A stretch of DNA of 64,000 nucleotides from an uncultured Carboxylicivirga sp. (GCA_947491945.1 CANLLN010000011.1:62001-126000), one strand, 5' to 3'; positions 1 through 8,095 are shown, counted from the first letter of the stretch. Numbers and translations are program-made. Notes: generated by a model not told the origin, from the letters alone.

Positions 1-217
1 GGGCGTTATTCACAATCTCCACCTCGCTCTCTTCCACCTCCAGCACGCAGTCGGTCACTTCCACATCGGCGCAGATGTAGCCGCTTATGTAGTTTGTTGC
101 GGCCTCAATTAGCGAGCGTATGTAAGCATCATCCTCCACATGCTCGGGCTCAATGTTCAGTTGCTTTTTTACTTCCGCCTCCGTTACCCGGTAGGCCGTT
201 ACGGTTTTTTCAATCAT
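1..217 (-). CDS. Phage head-tail connector, gp6-like (partial)
   Basis: The gene starts at the ATG at 217 and runs off the left edge, so only 72 codons are visible. The N-terminus (MIEKTVTAYRVTEAEVKK) is followed by a DDAYIRSLIEAATNYISGYI segment. That short acidic stretch followed by an LIxAAxxYI helix is characteristic of the HK97 gp6/SPP1 gp15-like connector family, which forms a ring under the portal. It lies directly downstream of the capsid gene, where this family is normally found, and belongs to the same leftward structural operon. The assignment rests on this motif and position; the C-terminal part is not in the window. Confidence 0.7.
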   Translation of the reverse strand, partial: MIEKTVTAYRVTEAEVKKQLNIEPEHVEDDAYIRSLIEAATNYISGYICADVEVTDCVLEVEESEVEIVNNA

Positions 218-240
218 AGCTTTGTCAGTTTTGACTTGGT

Positions 241-270
241 GGGTGCAGGCCAACCCAATAGCCTACACCC
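241..270 (-). other. Hairpin between capsid and connector genes
   Basis: Arms 241-250 and 261-270 pair over 10 bp with a 10-nt loop. On the minus (transcribed) strand the only non-Watson-Crick pair is a U-G wobble. No U-tract follows, so a full intrinsic terminator is unlikely. A stabilising or partly terminating hairpin that lets the capsid message outnumber downstream genes is an inference. Confidence 0.4.
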
Positions 271-295
271 TTAGAAAAATGGAAAAATCAAATAA

Positions 296-1933
296 TTACG
301 CAGCCTGATCCAAATCGGCAGACTTAACCACCACCAAAGGATTGCACAGCGCGGCATCCATCAGTTTATTTACAGTCACGTAAATAATACCCTGCTTGGC
401 ACCAGTCAGCTTGTCAACAATCACCTCGGTTTTGTTCCAATCGGCAGTTGCCAAACCTGCACTCATGTCACCCATAACAACATGCTTCTCGTTGGCGACT
501 TCAACAAAGTTCGAAGAGTAGATGTAATCTAAGCCATCGTAAGTTTCGCCTTTGTATTTTCCTGTTTTCTCAACCAGGAAGCGACCGGATCCGGCATCGA
601 TCTTCACATCCTTAGCCTCGAAGAAGGTAGAACGTGTTGACATTACAGAGGTTTCGCCGTCCGAATCAACAGCCGCCTGCAACTTATCAAAGTCAGCTTT
701 TGTTAATTCCGATGCCGCCGCCACTGGGGTTGCACCAGCCAATAGCTTGGTGTAAATGTACTCGTCAAACTTACGGTCAGCGGCTTTCATACCATCCACA
801 ATCAGCTTTTGGAAATAAGCATCACCGGCAGCGGCCAGTGTTTCAACGGTAATTTCAAACGTATGTCCGAAACGTTTTGGTTGAAGGATGTTACCCTGTG
901 GCGATACAGTATCGCGGGTATAGGCAGCGCGTTCAGCTACGGTCTGTCCAACTTTTGGCGAACGGTAAGGCAATACAATGTTGCCAACAGCATTGGGGTG
1001 GTGGTTGGTATTCAACTGCTCCCAAATCGGCTCTTTACCTTTGATCGACAGCTCTGCCACCGCTTTAGGTATCATCTGCGCCTCGGTGGTAGTGGTACCA
1101 TCACCGGCGGCACGTTCCAGCACCAGAGTGCCACCGTTATCAGCTTCGGCGGCTTTACGCACCAGCTTCAGGTAGTCGCCCTCTTGCTCTTCTGCGGCTT
1201 TGCGTTTCAACTCCTCGGCGGCTTTCTCCGCTTCTTCTTTCCGCTTAAGTTCGGCGTTGGCTTTGGCCGCTTCGGTTTCGGCCTTCTTTTTGGCTTCCTG
1301 CTCTTCGGCCAGTTTACGCTCCAATTCCAGTTTATCGGTTTTGGCCTTCTCCGCTGCCTCCTGGCTGCGCTTCAATTCTTCGGCTTGCTCTTGCGCCTTT
1401 TTTTCTGCATCTGTCATCGTCTCAGATTTATTAATTTCACTTCGTTTTAATATAATAGCGCCCTTGTAGGCAGCATCGGTTACAATTGCTACATCGCGCA
1501 GCTCGTTTATCACCATAATCTCGCGCACTGGCGTTTCTCCCATGTGCAGATCGCGGTAACTGGTGCAGGTGCCCAGAAAAGAACCCTCGAACAAATCACC
1601 CCGCTGTACCTGCTCCAAGGTGTCGTTATGCAGCTGCGTTTTTCCCATATTTACCGTGGCCAACAAGCCGTACTCATCCACCTCAAGGGTGAGGGTTCCG
1701 GCATTGGTGCGCCCCAGTATCTTGGTATTGTCGTGATGCACCACCGCTTTGGTGTTGCTCATGTCAGCCGTAGCCAGTGCATTGGCATTAATTCGCTCGT
1801 AGGCTTTCACACCATCGGCATAGGCAATTGGCTTGTGCGATAATTGCCCAAATACAATGGGATACCAGCTCAGCAGCTTGTTGCCGTCCGAGTCTTGCCG
1901 GACCAATACTAGTTTCTTATCATTCATCGGCAT
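296..1933 (-). CDS. Prohead protease - coiled coil - HK97-type major capsid fusion
   Basis: This 545-aa protein carries three functions. Residues 1-165 look like an HK97 prohead protease (U35 family): catalytic-type His in VVHHDNT (66/67), Ser118 in FEGSFLGT, and the closing strand DVAIVTDAAY. Residues 173-260 are a charged Lys/Glu/Ala coiled coil, as expected for a scaffolding delta domain. Residues 260-545 resemble an HK97-fold capsid. HK97 encodes the protease separately and attaches the delta domain to the capsid; here all are in one frame. An internal ATG at 1417 (Met173) could start a capsid-plus-scaffold product lacking the protease. The start at 1933 overlaps the portal gene by 14 nt; Met3 is an alternative start. 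Confidence 0.85.
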   Translation of the reverse strand: MPMNDKKLVLVRQDSDGNKLLSWYPIVFGQLSHKPIAYADGVKAYERINANALATADMSNTKAVVHHDNTKILGRTNAGTLTLEVDEYGLLATVNMGKTQLHNDTLEQVQRGDLFEGSFLGTCTSYRDLHMGETPVREIMVINELRDVAIVTDAAYKGAIILKRSEINKSETMTDAEKKAQEQAEELKRSQEAAEKAKTDKLELERKLAEEQEAKKKAETEAAKANAELKRKEEAEKAAEELKRKAAEEQEGDYLKLVRKAAEADNGGTLVLERAAGDGTTTTEAQMIPKAVAELSIKGKEPIWEQLNTNHHPNAVGNIVLPYRSPKVGQTVAERAAYTRDTVSPQGNILQPKRFGHTFEITVETLAAAGDAYFQKLIVDGMKAADRKFDEYIYTKLLAGATPVAAASELTKADFDKLQAAVDSDGETSVMSTRSTFFEAKDVKIDAGSGRFLVEKTGKYKGETYDGLDYIYSSNFVEVANEKHVVMGDMSAGLATADWNKTEVIVDKLTGAKQGIIYVTVNKLMDAALCNPLVVVKSADLDQAA

Positions 1934-3170
1934 TAAGTTTATTGTCCTTTAGTTGCTTATCCACATTGGGCGAGTCCTTCAATAGCTTGTTGTATTTCTC
2001 GTACTGCTCAAGCGGTATGTATTGCGCCTGCATAAAGTGCATATCGCCCCACGCTTCTTTTATTGGCTTACCACCAAAGCGCTTAATCACCTGGTTCGGG
2101 CTCATCAATCCGGTGGTGGTGGCTTTGGAGTAGGCGTTTACCTTCGACTGGAAGTCAACCTCTAGCAGGTTATCAAAATCAAACTCTACCGTGTAACCTT
2201 GCGCCAGCTCTTCATCAGTCAGCATCTTGAAGGCAATCTCCTGAGCATAGATGTTGGCGATAGGTGCCAGCGTGGTTTGCTTAAGCAACAGCATCACGTC
2301 CTCAATTTTCTGCTTGCTGTCCATCTCGTTAACCAAAAAGTTAGGGATGGAAAACATGGTGCAGATTTCATCCCGGCTAAACTTCATGGTGCCGATCAGC
2401 TCCGCATCGGCAAAGTGAACGGCCAGCGGCAACAGCTTTGAGTTAACAGGAAGCACAGCAGTTTTACCACTTTTCAATGCTCCCTGGTATTTGCTTTCAA
2501 AATTGTCACGATCATCCTTAAGCATTGCATATTGCTTCGGATCGCTCACTGTACTTTCAAGCGCCTGCGGTATTACCGCCCTGTTGCGGTAAAAGCTATT
2601 CACCGTATCGCTGGCATTCTGCAACAACTTAAGATTAGCCGCCGCTGCCGAAATAGGAGAGAGGCCCATGATAAAGCCGGTATGCTTAAAGTGCAGCATG
2701 TCTTTACTTTCAATCCATCGGCTCCTGATAAAGTGGTCAGACTTCAGGCGCGGATCAGCCGCTGTCATCACCTCGTAACGTAAGTTGCCCGCCGGTGTTA
2801 CCTCGTAGTTGATGATACGCCCGGCATCAATGGGCATCAGCTTGCCGCTGTCCAGTATTTCAACAAATGAATTACCGTAAGTATTACGCTCCCACTCGGC
2901 CAGTGCCAACAGTTGCTGCCGATTAATAAAGCTGCTGGGCTTGCCGTTAAACAGCTTGCTAATCTTATGGTCGCTCACCACCTCGCCATTATGCTTCACC
3001 ACCACGGGCAGGCGGCTAAAGTTATCCGAAAGAATCTTGCAACAGGTGTACACCGCTGCGCCATTCTCCGGCTCTTCGCGCACACTGTGTATCGCATCAG
3101 GGTTAAAAACACCCTGCCTAACAATGGTTGGTATGCCCACAAAGCCGTTTATTATGTCTAAAAAATTCAT
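1920..3170 (-). CDS. Phage portal protein, HK97 family
   Basis: The 416-aa product is the dodecameric portal through which DNA enters the head. The family (PF04860 type) is recognised by the N-terminal pattern SVREEPENGAAVYTCCKILS, the LLALAEWERNTYGNSFVEIL region, the ILDSGKLMPIDAGR stretch and a C-terminal half with FSRDEICTMFSIPNFLV and LMSPNQVIKRFGG. Length fits the family. It starts 4 nt inside the terminase gene and ends 14 nt inside the protease-capsid gene, so the head genes are translationally coupled. No signs of decay. Confidence 0.88.
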   Translation of the reverse strand: MNFLDIINGFVGIPTIVRQGVFNPDAIHSVREEPENGAAVYTCCKILSDNFSRLPVVVKHNGEVVSDHKISKLFNGKPSSFINRQQLLALAEWERNTYGNSFVEILDSGKLMPIDAGRIINYEVTPAGNLRYEVMTAADPRLKSDHFIRSRWIESKDMLHFKHTGFIMGLSPISAAAANLKLLQNASDTVNSFYRNRAVIPQALESTVSDPKQYAMLKDDRDNFESKYQGALKSGKTAVLPVNSKLLPLAVHFADAELIGTMKFSRDEICTMFSIPNFLVNEMDSKQKIEDVMLLLKQTTLAPIANIYAQEIAFKMLTDEELAQGYTVEFDFDNLLEVDFQSKVNAYSKATTTGLMSPNQVIKRFGGKPIKEAWGDMHFMQAQYIPLEQYEKYNKLLKDSPNVDKQLKDNKLNADE

Positions 3171-4894
3171 TCTTTATCGCCTAATAAGTGGTTAATTTCA
3201 TCGTATTCAGTCTCCATGTATGCACCCAGCGCCATAATAAGGGCCATCATGCTATCAATCGGGTTCAGTTGATCATCCTTGGTAATGCGTATCAGGTTTG
3301 ATGATATGGAGTATTGCACCCGCGCATTGGAGTTACAGTAACGCAGTACCGGGTTTTGCCCCAGGTTTATTTCACCGCCCAATACCAATTTCTCAAGAAA
3401 CTTAGCCGCCGGAGAAATAAACTTTATTGATTGCGGATAGGCCACAATGTCGCATTGTTTCAGCACATCCAAGTCGCCTTTGAAATGAGCAATAATGTTG
3501 TGGGCCGAGAAAGGATCGTACACTATCAACTGTACTTTGAAATAATTCAGTTGCTCGTATATCACCTGTATAATCCGGTCTTCATTGATCCGGTCCTCGT
3601 GTGGTTCAATAAAGCCCTCGTTAATCCATGGGCGAAGATCAACCCCGTTGGCCCTTACTGCTTTCTTATCCACAAACCGCATCGGGAAAAAGTGGAAGGG
3701 TATAGCGTGCAGCTTCTTTGTTTGGGGATGCTCGGCAATCACAACAAAGGCCGTTAAGTCAACCGCCTGGCTTAAGTCAATGCCTATCCATGCCCGTGCG
3801 CCTTCCAACTCTTCCAGCAACACCGGGTCGCAACACTGCAAGTAATCCTCATCTGCAATAAATGGATCTTCCGTGGTCGTCTGGAAGATGTTCGCATTCT
3901 TAACCAGAAAGTGTTTCCAGCTACTGGGTAGCAGCTTGGCCTTTTTGCGCATCTCTTCCAAACGATCCGGGCTTATCGAATACCCCAAGCCGGGGTTACT
4001 TTTCTCCAACTCTTCAACCGGGCAGGTGGCCGCCTCTTCTTCGCTCTCCATCTCGTAAATCAGGTAGAGGGTACTGTCATCCTCCACCTCACCATCCAGC
4101 ACCTTGCGCCCCAGTGCCACATTTTCAAAGTACGGATAACCAACCGTTAAGAAACCGGCTGTCGATATTTCCATAAACAGCGGATTCGCCCTGGCACCCA
4201 TACCGGTAATAATTACCTCCTTCAAATCATCATCAGGGAAGGCATGTGATTCATCATATACACATGCACTCGGATTTTTACCATCCAGTAGCTCCGGTGT
4301 GTTGGCAATTGGTTTCAGTATGTGGCTCGAACCGCCATCGTCATACGTCAGCGAGTCGCGGTAAGTCTTAATGGCTTTCTTCAGGCTCTTGTGGCTATTC
4401 CGCACTATCGTTTTACAATAGTTCAAAAGCTGCTTAGCCTGGTCAAAGGTGGTGCCGCATCCGTACACCTCAGAGCTCATGCCGCCCAGTTTGGTAAAGA
4501 AGATGATAGCGAGTGCAGCGGCAAACATCGTCTTACCGCTCTTCCTACTCACATGAATCAGCGCAAACATAAACACTCGCTTATCACCTCTCCACAAACC
4601 AAACAAAGCCTCCAAAACAAAACATTGCCACGGTGCCGGCATAAACTGAGTGGGCCGGTCATCAATGGGAATAGCCATAAAGCAAAAGATCTTTGCTATT
4701 CGCCTTACCTCTTCCTCACGGTATTCGTACTTTTCCTTAAATCGTTGGTGGCGTTTTACCGCTTTTACAATCGTCTCGGGTGCAATTTGCTCACCGCTCA
4801 AAACTTGCTCCTGGTACTCCGCCGATCTTCTTAAAACCTCATCGGCAAATGCTTCTCTATCTTTTTCAATTGATGGATCATATCTGCCGTACAT
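3167..4894 (-). CDS. Terminase large subunit
   Basis: The 575-aa DNA-packaging motor has an N-terminal ATPase and C-terminal RNase H-like nuclease. Walker A is SRKSGKT (116-122), Walker B plus catalytic Glu is CVYDESHAF (D214, E215). Candidate nuclease carboxylates are D373 (IGIDLSQAVD), D460 (IVYDPFSAH) and D547 (NPIDSMMAL). The combination is typical of HK97-like terminases (Terminase_1 type). It is flanked by a P27-like small subunit upstream and the portal downstream, with a 1-nt and a 4-nt overlap. The full set of key residues suggests a functional protein. Confidence 0.9.
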   Translation of the reverse strand: MYGRYDPSIEKDREAFADEVLRRSAEYQEQVLSGEQIAPETIVKAVKRHQRFKEKYEYREEEVRRIAKIFCFMAIPIDDRPTQFMPAPWQCFVLEALFGLWRGDKRVFMFALIHVSRKSGKTMFAAALAIIFFTKLGGMSSEVYGCGTTFDQAKQLLNYCKTIVRNSHKSLKKAIKTYRDSLTYDDGGSSHILKPIANTPELLDGKNPSACVYDESHAFPDDDLKEVIITGMGARANPLFMEISTAGFLTVGYPYFENVALGRKVLDGEVEDDSTLYLIYEMESEEEAATCPVEELEKSNPGLGYSISPDRLEEMRKKAKLLPSSWKHFLVKNANIFQTTTEDPFIADEDYLQCCDPVLLEELEGARAWIGIDLSQAVDLTAFVVIAEHPQTKKLHAIPFHFFPMRFVDKKAVRANGVDLRPWINEGFIEPHEDRINEDRIIQVIYEQLNYFKVQLIVYDPFSAHNIIAHFKGDLDVLKQCDIVAYPQSIKFISPAAKFLEKLVLGGEINLGQNPVLRYCNSNARVQYSISSNLIRITKDDQLNPIDSMMALIMALGAYMETEYDEINHLLGDKE

Positions 4895-5220
4895 TATATT
4901 TTCTTAAAAGTATCGTCATCATCCACCCCTTGCTTCTTCGACCTATCCAGCGCCGAAGGTGTAAGCATGAGGTCGTTCATTAGCTTCTGCTTTACACTTT
5001 GCAGTTTTGTAATCTCAGCCAAAAGCGGATGAGCAACAACTCGCTCATGTCCTTCCCGTGATGTGTGTTTTATACTCACCCCATCTTCTTTAACCGCTTT
5101 TTGCATCAAGTCTAACGTCTCGTCGACGTCGACCAGTTGTCTAACCGAGAGGGTGAGTGCTGGCTTCCAAACGCCCAACTCCTCTAGCTTTGCTTTAATC
5201 GTCGCTGTCTGTAATGCCAT
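4894..5220 (-). CDS. Terminase small subunit, P27-like
   Basis: The 108-aa protein sits immediately upstream of the large terminase and overlaps its start by one base. It has the helical layout of P27-family small subunits: a DVDETLDLMQKAVKEDG helix, a hydrophilic linker with a VVAHPLLAEITKLQSVKQK helix (the HPxxxxxxxxxxxxK pattern typical of the family), and a LTPSALDRSKKQ segment near the C-terminus. It should recognise the packaging site on phage DNA. Identification rests on position plus this pattern. Confidence 0.75.
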   Translation of the reverse strand: MALQTATIKAKLEELGVWKPALTLSVRQLVDVDETLDLMQKAVKEDGVSIKHTSREGHERVVAHPLLAEITKLQSVKQKLMNDLMLTPSALDRSKKQGVDDDDTFKKI

Positions 5221-5346
5221 ATTGTTATTGTTAAATTATCACCCCCCACCCGCACGGAATTGGATATTTTATAAGCGAGATAGGGGCGTGTGGTTTCCGC
5301 TTAAGAGGGTTGAACCCCTTTTACATCCCCCCAGGGCTTACTGCAT

Positions 5347-5724
5347 TTATTCTTTTACTGGAGTAACACGCATGCTCTCCTTGCTCACTCCACTCTCTCG
5401 TAATTTTCTTTCTGCATCCTTCTTCCTCTTGAATAAGCCTGGTAATGATTGTGGGTGTCCACCCTTGCCGATGTAAGCAGCTGCAAAGCCTATTGTCTTA
5501 CTCTTTCCCTTCTTAGCTTTCTTCTCTTCTGTAGGCTTCTGTTCTACTTCCTCGCTGGATCCTTCACCTGATTGCCCTTGTCCTTCTTCCGATGGAGTGT
5601 CGGTAGGTGTTTCCTCAGTTGTCTGCTCTTCTTGTGTAGCATCTGTCTGAGTGGTTTCTTCTGTTACCTGTTCGGTGTTCTGTTCTACTTGTTCAGTAGT
5701 TTGCTTTTCGTCTTGTTCTGCCAT
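5347..5724 (-). CDS. Phage protein with Thr/Glu-rich N-terminus
   Basis: The 125-aa product has two parts. Residues 1-65 are low complexity, almost entirely Thr, Glu, Gln and Ser, and probably disordered. Residues 70-125 are basic and better ordered (KTIGFAAAYIGKGG, then LPGLFKRKKDAERKLRESG). I do not recognise the family. It lies between the terminase small subunit and an HNH nuclease gene in the leftward late operon, so a packaging or head role is possible but unproven. The 126 bp downstream (5,221-5,346) show no gene. Confidence 0.6.
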   Translation of the reverse strand: MAEQDEKQTTEQVEQNTEQVTEETTQTDATQEEQTTEETPTDTPSEEGQGQSGEGSSEEVEQKPTEEKKAKKGKSKTIGFAAAYIGKGGHPQSLPGLFKRKKDAERKLRESGVSKESMRVTPVKE

Positions 5725-5726
5725 GA

Positions 5727-6104
5727 CTATTTATTGAAATCGTTAAACTTATTCATTAGCGCTCGGCCCTTTCTCATGTTCTCTGGTGAGTATTTACCTT
5801 TGGACCGGTTTGTCTTTCTCCTATGGCATGTATCGCATAAGCTTTGGAGGTTATCCCATTGCAGGCCGAGTGTCCACATGTTGTCGAGTGTGAGCGGTTC
5901 GATGTGGTCTACAACGGTAGCGGCTATATATCGGCTCTTTACTTTGCAATGCTCACATAATGGATTTTGACGGATAAATGACGCTCTGAGTTGTTGCCAC
6001 TCCTTCTTGTTGTAGAATCCTGCCCTTGATACCTCGGTCTGTCCCTTCTCTATTCGCTTATCCTGGTTAACAAACTTAAACCGCTTTCTTTCTTTCTCGC
6101 TCAT
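5727..6104 (-). CDS. HNH endonuclease next to terminase
   Basis: The protein is about 125 aa from the ATG at 6104; a GTG at 6128 would add eight residues. It has the HNH layout: CEHCKVKSRYIAATVVDHIE (first CxxC, then the DH of the active site), WDNLQSLCDTCHRRKT (the N and the second CxxC, then the His). Such small HNH proteins next to terminase genes are common in HK97-like phages, where they take part with terminase in cutting DNA for packaging. That function is inferred from the neighbourhood. The 5' end overlaps the next gene upstream. Confidence 0.82.
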   Translation of the reverse strand: MSEKERKRFKFVNQDKRIEKGQTEVSRAGFYNKKEWQQLRASFIRQNPLCEHCKVKSRYIAATVVDHIEPLTLDNMWTLGLQWDNLQSLCDTCHRRKTNRSKGKYSPENMRKGRALMNKFNDFNK

Positions 6105-6456
6105 GATCTTTTGCTCGCTCGATTCCACGCTTGAACCACTTGCGAATATTGTACACCCATGTTTTGATCTTGCCCGATGCCAGCCAGTGCAGGTATAGAA
6201 ACATGATCAGCTGGGCTAATAGCATCCACTTGTATTGCTGAAATAGTTCAGGCTCTATGTATGGGAGGGCAATTGGAGCAATAGCCGATATTGACAACAA
6301 GAAAAAGAACCATTTAGCAACTGTGCGCCTCTTCATGGTCTTTTCTATCACTTTTACCTTTGGAGCTCGTGCCTCGAATAGCTCAATTCTTAACTCCAAC
6401 TCCTTTTCGCGCAGCATTAGGTTTTGTTCACGAAGTTCAAGGTCTTTATTTTTCAT
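6076..6456 (-). CDS. Small membrane protein with N-terminal coil
   Basis: The 126-aa protein begins with a highly charged heptad helix (KDLELREQNLMLREKELELR, residues 4-23) and a basic linker. Two hydrophobic segments follow: about 49-67 (WFFFLLSISAIAPIALPYI) and about 76-93 (WMLLAQLIMFLYLHWLA). The C-terminus is strongly basic (about 97-126). I do not recognise the family. A holin-like or membrane-anchored phage role is possible from the topology, but lysis genes are not otherwise seen here. It is the most upstream gene of the leftward late block, and its 3' end overlaps the HNH gene. Confidence 0.6.
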   Translation of the reverse strand: MKNKDLELREQNLMLREKELELRIELFEARAPKVKVIEKTMKRRTVAKWFFFLLSISAIAPIALPYIEPELFQQYKWMLLAQLIMFLYLHWLASGKIKTWVYNIRKWFKRGIERAKDHERERKKAV

Positions 6457-6546
6457 CTTGCTTTTACTTATAAAGACAGAAAGCGACGAAACGTACGCAC
6501 GTTTTTTGAAGGAAAATGAAAAATACAGATTTTTTCGTCTTGGATC

Positions 6547-6577
6547 TTTGTGAATGGTAGTAATTTTACTACCTTTA
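6547..6577 (+). promoter_or_regulatory. hicAB promoter with embedded operator
   Basis: A -33-type TTTG (6547-6550) is followed after exactly 19 nt by TACCTTTA (6570-6577), one base off the Bacteroidota -7 box TAnnTTTG. Between and overlapping them is a perfect 8-bp inverted repeat with a 2-nt spacer, GGTAGTAA-tt-TTACTACC (6556-6573). It is the probable site for autorepression by HicB, whose C-terminus carries an HTH. Confidence 0.65.
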
Positions 6578-6598
6578 TGTCGTCAAACAATCACAGAT

Positions 6599-6796
6599 AT
6601 GAAGAGATTTAAAGTAAGAGAAATCATTAAGATGTTAGAAGCCCAAGGCTGGTATATGCATCGGCACAATGGTACAAGTCACAGGCAGTTTAAACATCCA
6701 ACGGTTAAAGGCAAAGTGACAGTTAATGGCAAGCCGAGCGAAACCTTAAGCCAAGAGATTTTAAACAGTATTTTTAAACAAGCGGGGTGGAAATAA
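6599..6796 (+). CDS. hicA: HicA-type mRNA interferase toxin
   Basis: The 65-aa product starts at the ATG at 6599 (MKRFKVREIIKMLEAQGW); a longer reading from 6554 would run through the promoter and operator and is rejected. It shows the dsRBD-like HicA pattern, including the catalytic His in GTSHRQFKHP and the GKVTVNGKPSETLSQEILNS stretch near the end. HicA cleaves mRNA in the cytoplasm when free of HicB. Together with hicB it is oriented rightward, against the surrounding phage genes, which fits an independently regulated addiction or defence module. The downstream hicB starts 31 nt later. Confidence 0.92.
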   Translation: MKRFKVREIIKMLEAQGWYMHRHNGTSHRQFKHPTVKGKVTVNGKPSETLSQEILNSIFKQAGWK

Positions 6797-6827
6797 CCCC
6801 CGCTTTTCAAACTCTAAATCGTAAATT

Positions 6828-7235
6828 ATGCAAAAAATAAATGTTACAATAGATTGGACTGATACAAACTTTAGTGCAACTACTAATGAGGTGGGAGGCG
6901 CAGTGATCGTAACCGCTAAAGATCTTGGTAAGCTAAATGAAGAATTTAAAAGCGCTTTTGATTTCCATGTAGAAGGATGTATTGAAGATGGTGACGATAT
7001 TCCTAACTGGGTTGTCACCGGGGAATATGAATTTGAATACCACTATACAACTGCCGCGCTTTTGCATAAATATGATGGTATTCTTAGCCGTGCGGCTTTG
7101 GCTAGGCTGTCAGGAATTAATGAGCGACAAATTGGGCATTATGCTTCAGGACTTAAAACTCCAAGGCCAGCAACCAGAATCAAGCTCATAAACGGACTGC
7201 ACCAGCTTGGTAACGATCTTATGTCAGTTGTGTGA
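6828..7235 (+). CDS. hicB: HicB-type antitoxin with HTH
   Basis: The 135-aa antitoxin has an N-terminal partial RNase H-like HicB fold (MQKINVTIDWTDTNFSATTN, then GGAVIVTAKDLGKLNEEF) and a C-terminal XRE-like helix-turn-helix (YDGILSRAALARLSGINERQ and GLKTPRPATRIKLINGLHQL). It should neutralise HicA and repress the promoter at 6547-6577. Size and domain order agree with HicB proteins carrying an XRE domain. It is followed at once by a strong terminator, closing the two-gene unit. Confidence 0.9.
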   Translation: MQKINVTIDWTDTNFSATTNEVGGAVIVTAKDLGKLNEEFKSAFDFHVEGCIEDGDDIPNWVVTGEYEFEYHYTTAALLHKYDGILSRAALARLSGINERQIGHYASGLKTPRPATRIKLINGLHQLGNDLMSVV

Positions 7236-7261
7236 TTGTTTGACACCTTTTTACACAACTT

Positions 7262-7292
7262 GAGGGTATCTTCTTACGGATACCCTCTTTTT
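7262..7292 (+). terminator. Intrinsic terminator of hicAB
   Basis: A perfect 9-bp stem (GAGGGTATC, 7262-7270, with 7279-7287) and an 8-nt loop are followed by a T-run. It lies 26 nt after the hicB stop. Confidence 0.85.
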
Positions 7293-7295
7293 GTT

Positions 7296-7568
7296 TTAAT
7301 CGATTGCATAACCTGCTTGGTGGCAGTATTGCTTAAATTCTTCTATCAATCCCTTTTCCATTAAAAAATAATGGGCTTGATTTTTCGCATCCTGCTCTTT
7401 TAATAGTTCACTAACGAGCTCGTGTTTATGCTTATTGAGATATAAGGGGTAATTAGCGGCCTGGTTATGCGCATGATACTTTTTTATTGCAGTCATTTCG
7501 CTGGCTGAGGGCGTTGCTTGTAAGGTACTATTGTTCGCTTCGCTGCAAGTCTTTCCATTGGAAGTCAT
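7296..7568 (-). CDS. Hypothetical phage protein, 90 aa
   Basis: The 90-aa product is hydrophilic and helical, with a His/Asn/Lys-rich middle (KKYHAHNQAANYPLYLNKHK) and a C-terminal helix (MEKGLIEEFKQYCHQAGYAI). I do not recognise a family. It faces leftward, convergent with hicAB and separated from it only by the terminator. Its 5' side adjoins the palindrome-rich region 7601-8192, so it may be cargo rather than a core phage gene. The start at 7568 is the first ATG of the frame. Confidence 0.45.
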   Translation of the reverse strand: MTSNGKTCSEANNSTLQATPSASEMTAIKKYHAHNQAANYPLYLNKHKHELVSELLKEQDAKNQAHYFLMEKGLIEEFKQYCHQAGYAID

Positions 7569-7600
7569 TTAACGAAAAATATAAGGGTTAAAATTAAGGA

Positions 7601-7746
7601 CGGTGCTACCGACCCGTTGACTTTCACCTACAAAGGCAGTGGGCGCATTAACGCTCCACACGGGAGTAGCACCGCATATTTTGCGCACAACCGGCAATGC
7701 CAGTAGCACCAATTAGCAAGTGTACTTGCCTTTGTAAATGAAAGTC
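7601..7746. repeat. Nested inverted repeats around GTAGCACC motifs
   Basis: An outer 20-bp inverted repeat (7619-7638 with 7727-7746, two mismatches) encloses about 88 bp. A second, interlocking pair is CGGTGCTAC (7601-7609) with GTAGCACCG (7666-7674). A third GTAGCACC copy at 7703-7710 could pair with the first instead. No ORF fits here. It may be a structured RNA, a protein-binding site, or a remnant of the same repeat class as the neighbouring palindromes. Confidence 0.5.
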
Positions 7747-7789
7747 ATTGCAAACTTAATATTTTTCCGATGAAAACAAACACCAAAGC

Positions 7790-7846
7790 CGCTAACCTTA
7801 TGCAATAGCGCATTAAAACGCGCCATGCATCGTTGTTATGTGCCAT
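7790..7846 (-). repeat. attC-like palindrome A
   Basis: Read on the minus strand, directly after the stop of the zinc-finger gene, the sequence begins GGCACATAACAACGATGCAT and ends TTGCATAAGGTTAGC. The two halves form an imperfect hairpin with a short AT-rich loop. The outer ends (ATAAC...GTTAG) and imperfect internal pairing resemble an integron attC site, but the R boxes match the consensus only partly. The same ends occur in palindrome B in inverted orientation. Confidence 0.5.
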
Positions 7847-8065
7847 TTAAAAAGACATTCTTCTATCATAACCAATTCTGTTTTCAGAACGACATCTACT
7901 ACTGCAAAAATTAATTGAGTTTGTAGTTATTGATTGTCCTCTATCATTTGGAACAACCTCGCCTCTTGTTATTACCTTGCTACATTCTGTACATCTGTAT
8001 TCACCATATTTTAAGTCGGATTGCTCAGTAGCTATTGTTTGGTTTAATCCATTTACGTATCTCAT
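7847..8065 (-). CDS. Small treble-clef/zinc-ribbon protein, 72 aa
   Basis: The frame is open from 8143, but residues before the ATG at 8065 would be encoded by palindrome B, so MRYVNGLNQ is taken as the start. Four cysteines form two knuckles, CTEC (25-28) and CSSRC, separated by about 30 residues containing TRGEVVPNDRGQS. That suggests one structural zinc site. The protein does not match a family I can name. The gene is enclosed by two inverted attC-like palindromes, with palindrome A beginning right after its stop codon. This suggests it moves as a cassette-like unit. Confidence 0.6.
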   Translation of the reverse strand: MRYVNGLNQTIATEQSDLKYGEYRCTECSKVITRGEVVPNDRGQSITTNSINFCSSRCRSENRIGYDRRMSF

Positions 8066-8095
8066 TTCAATTAATTTTTTTATACGGTTAAAAAC

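Noticed and set aside
809-1450. Long rightward ORF (213 aa) opposite the capsid coil
   Set aside because: It is the antisense of the Lys/Glu/Ala-rich coiled coil, gives an artificial Phe/Leu-rich protein, and lies in the stable leftward structural operon.
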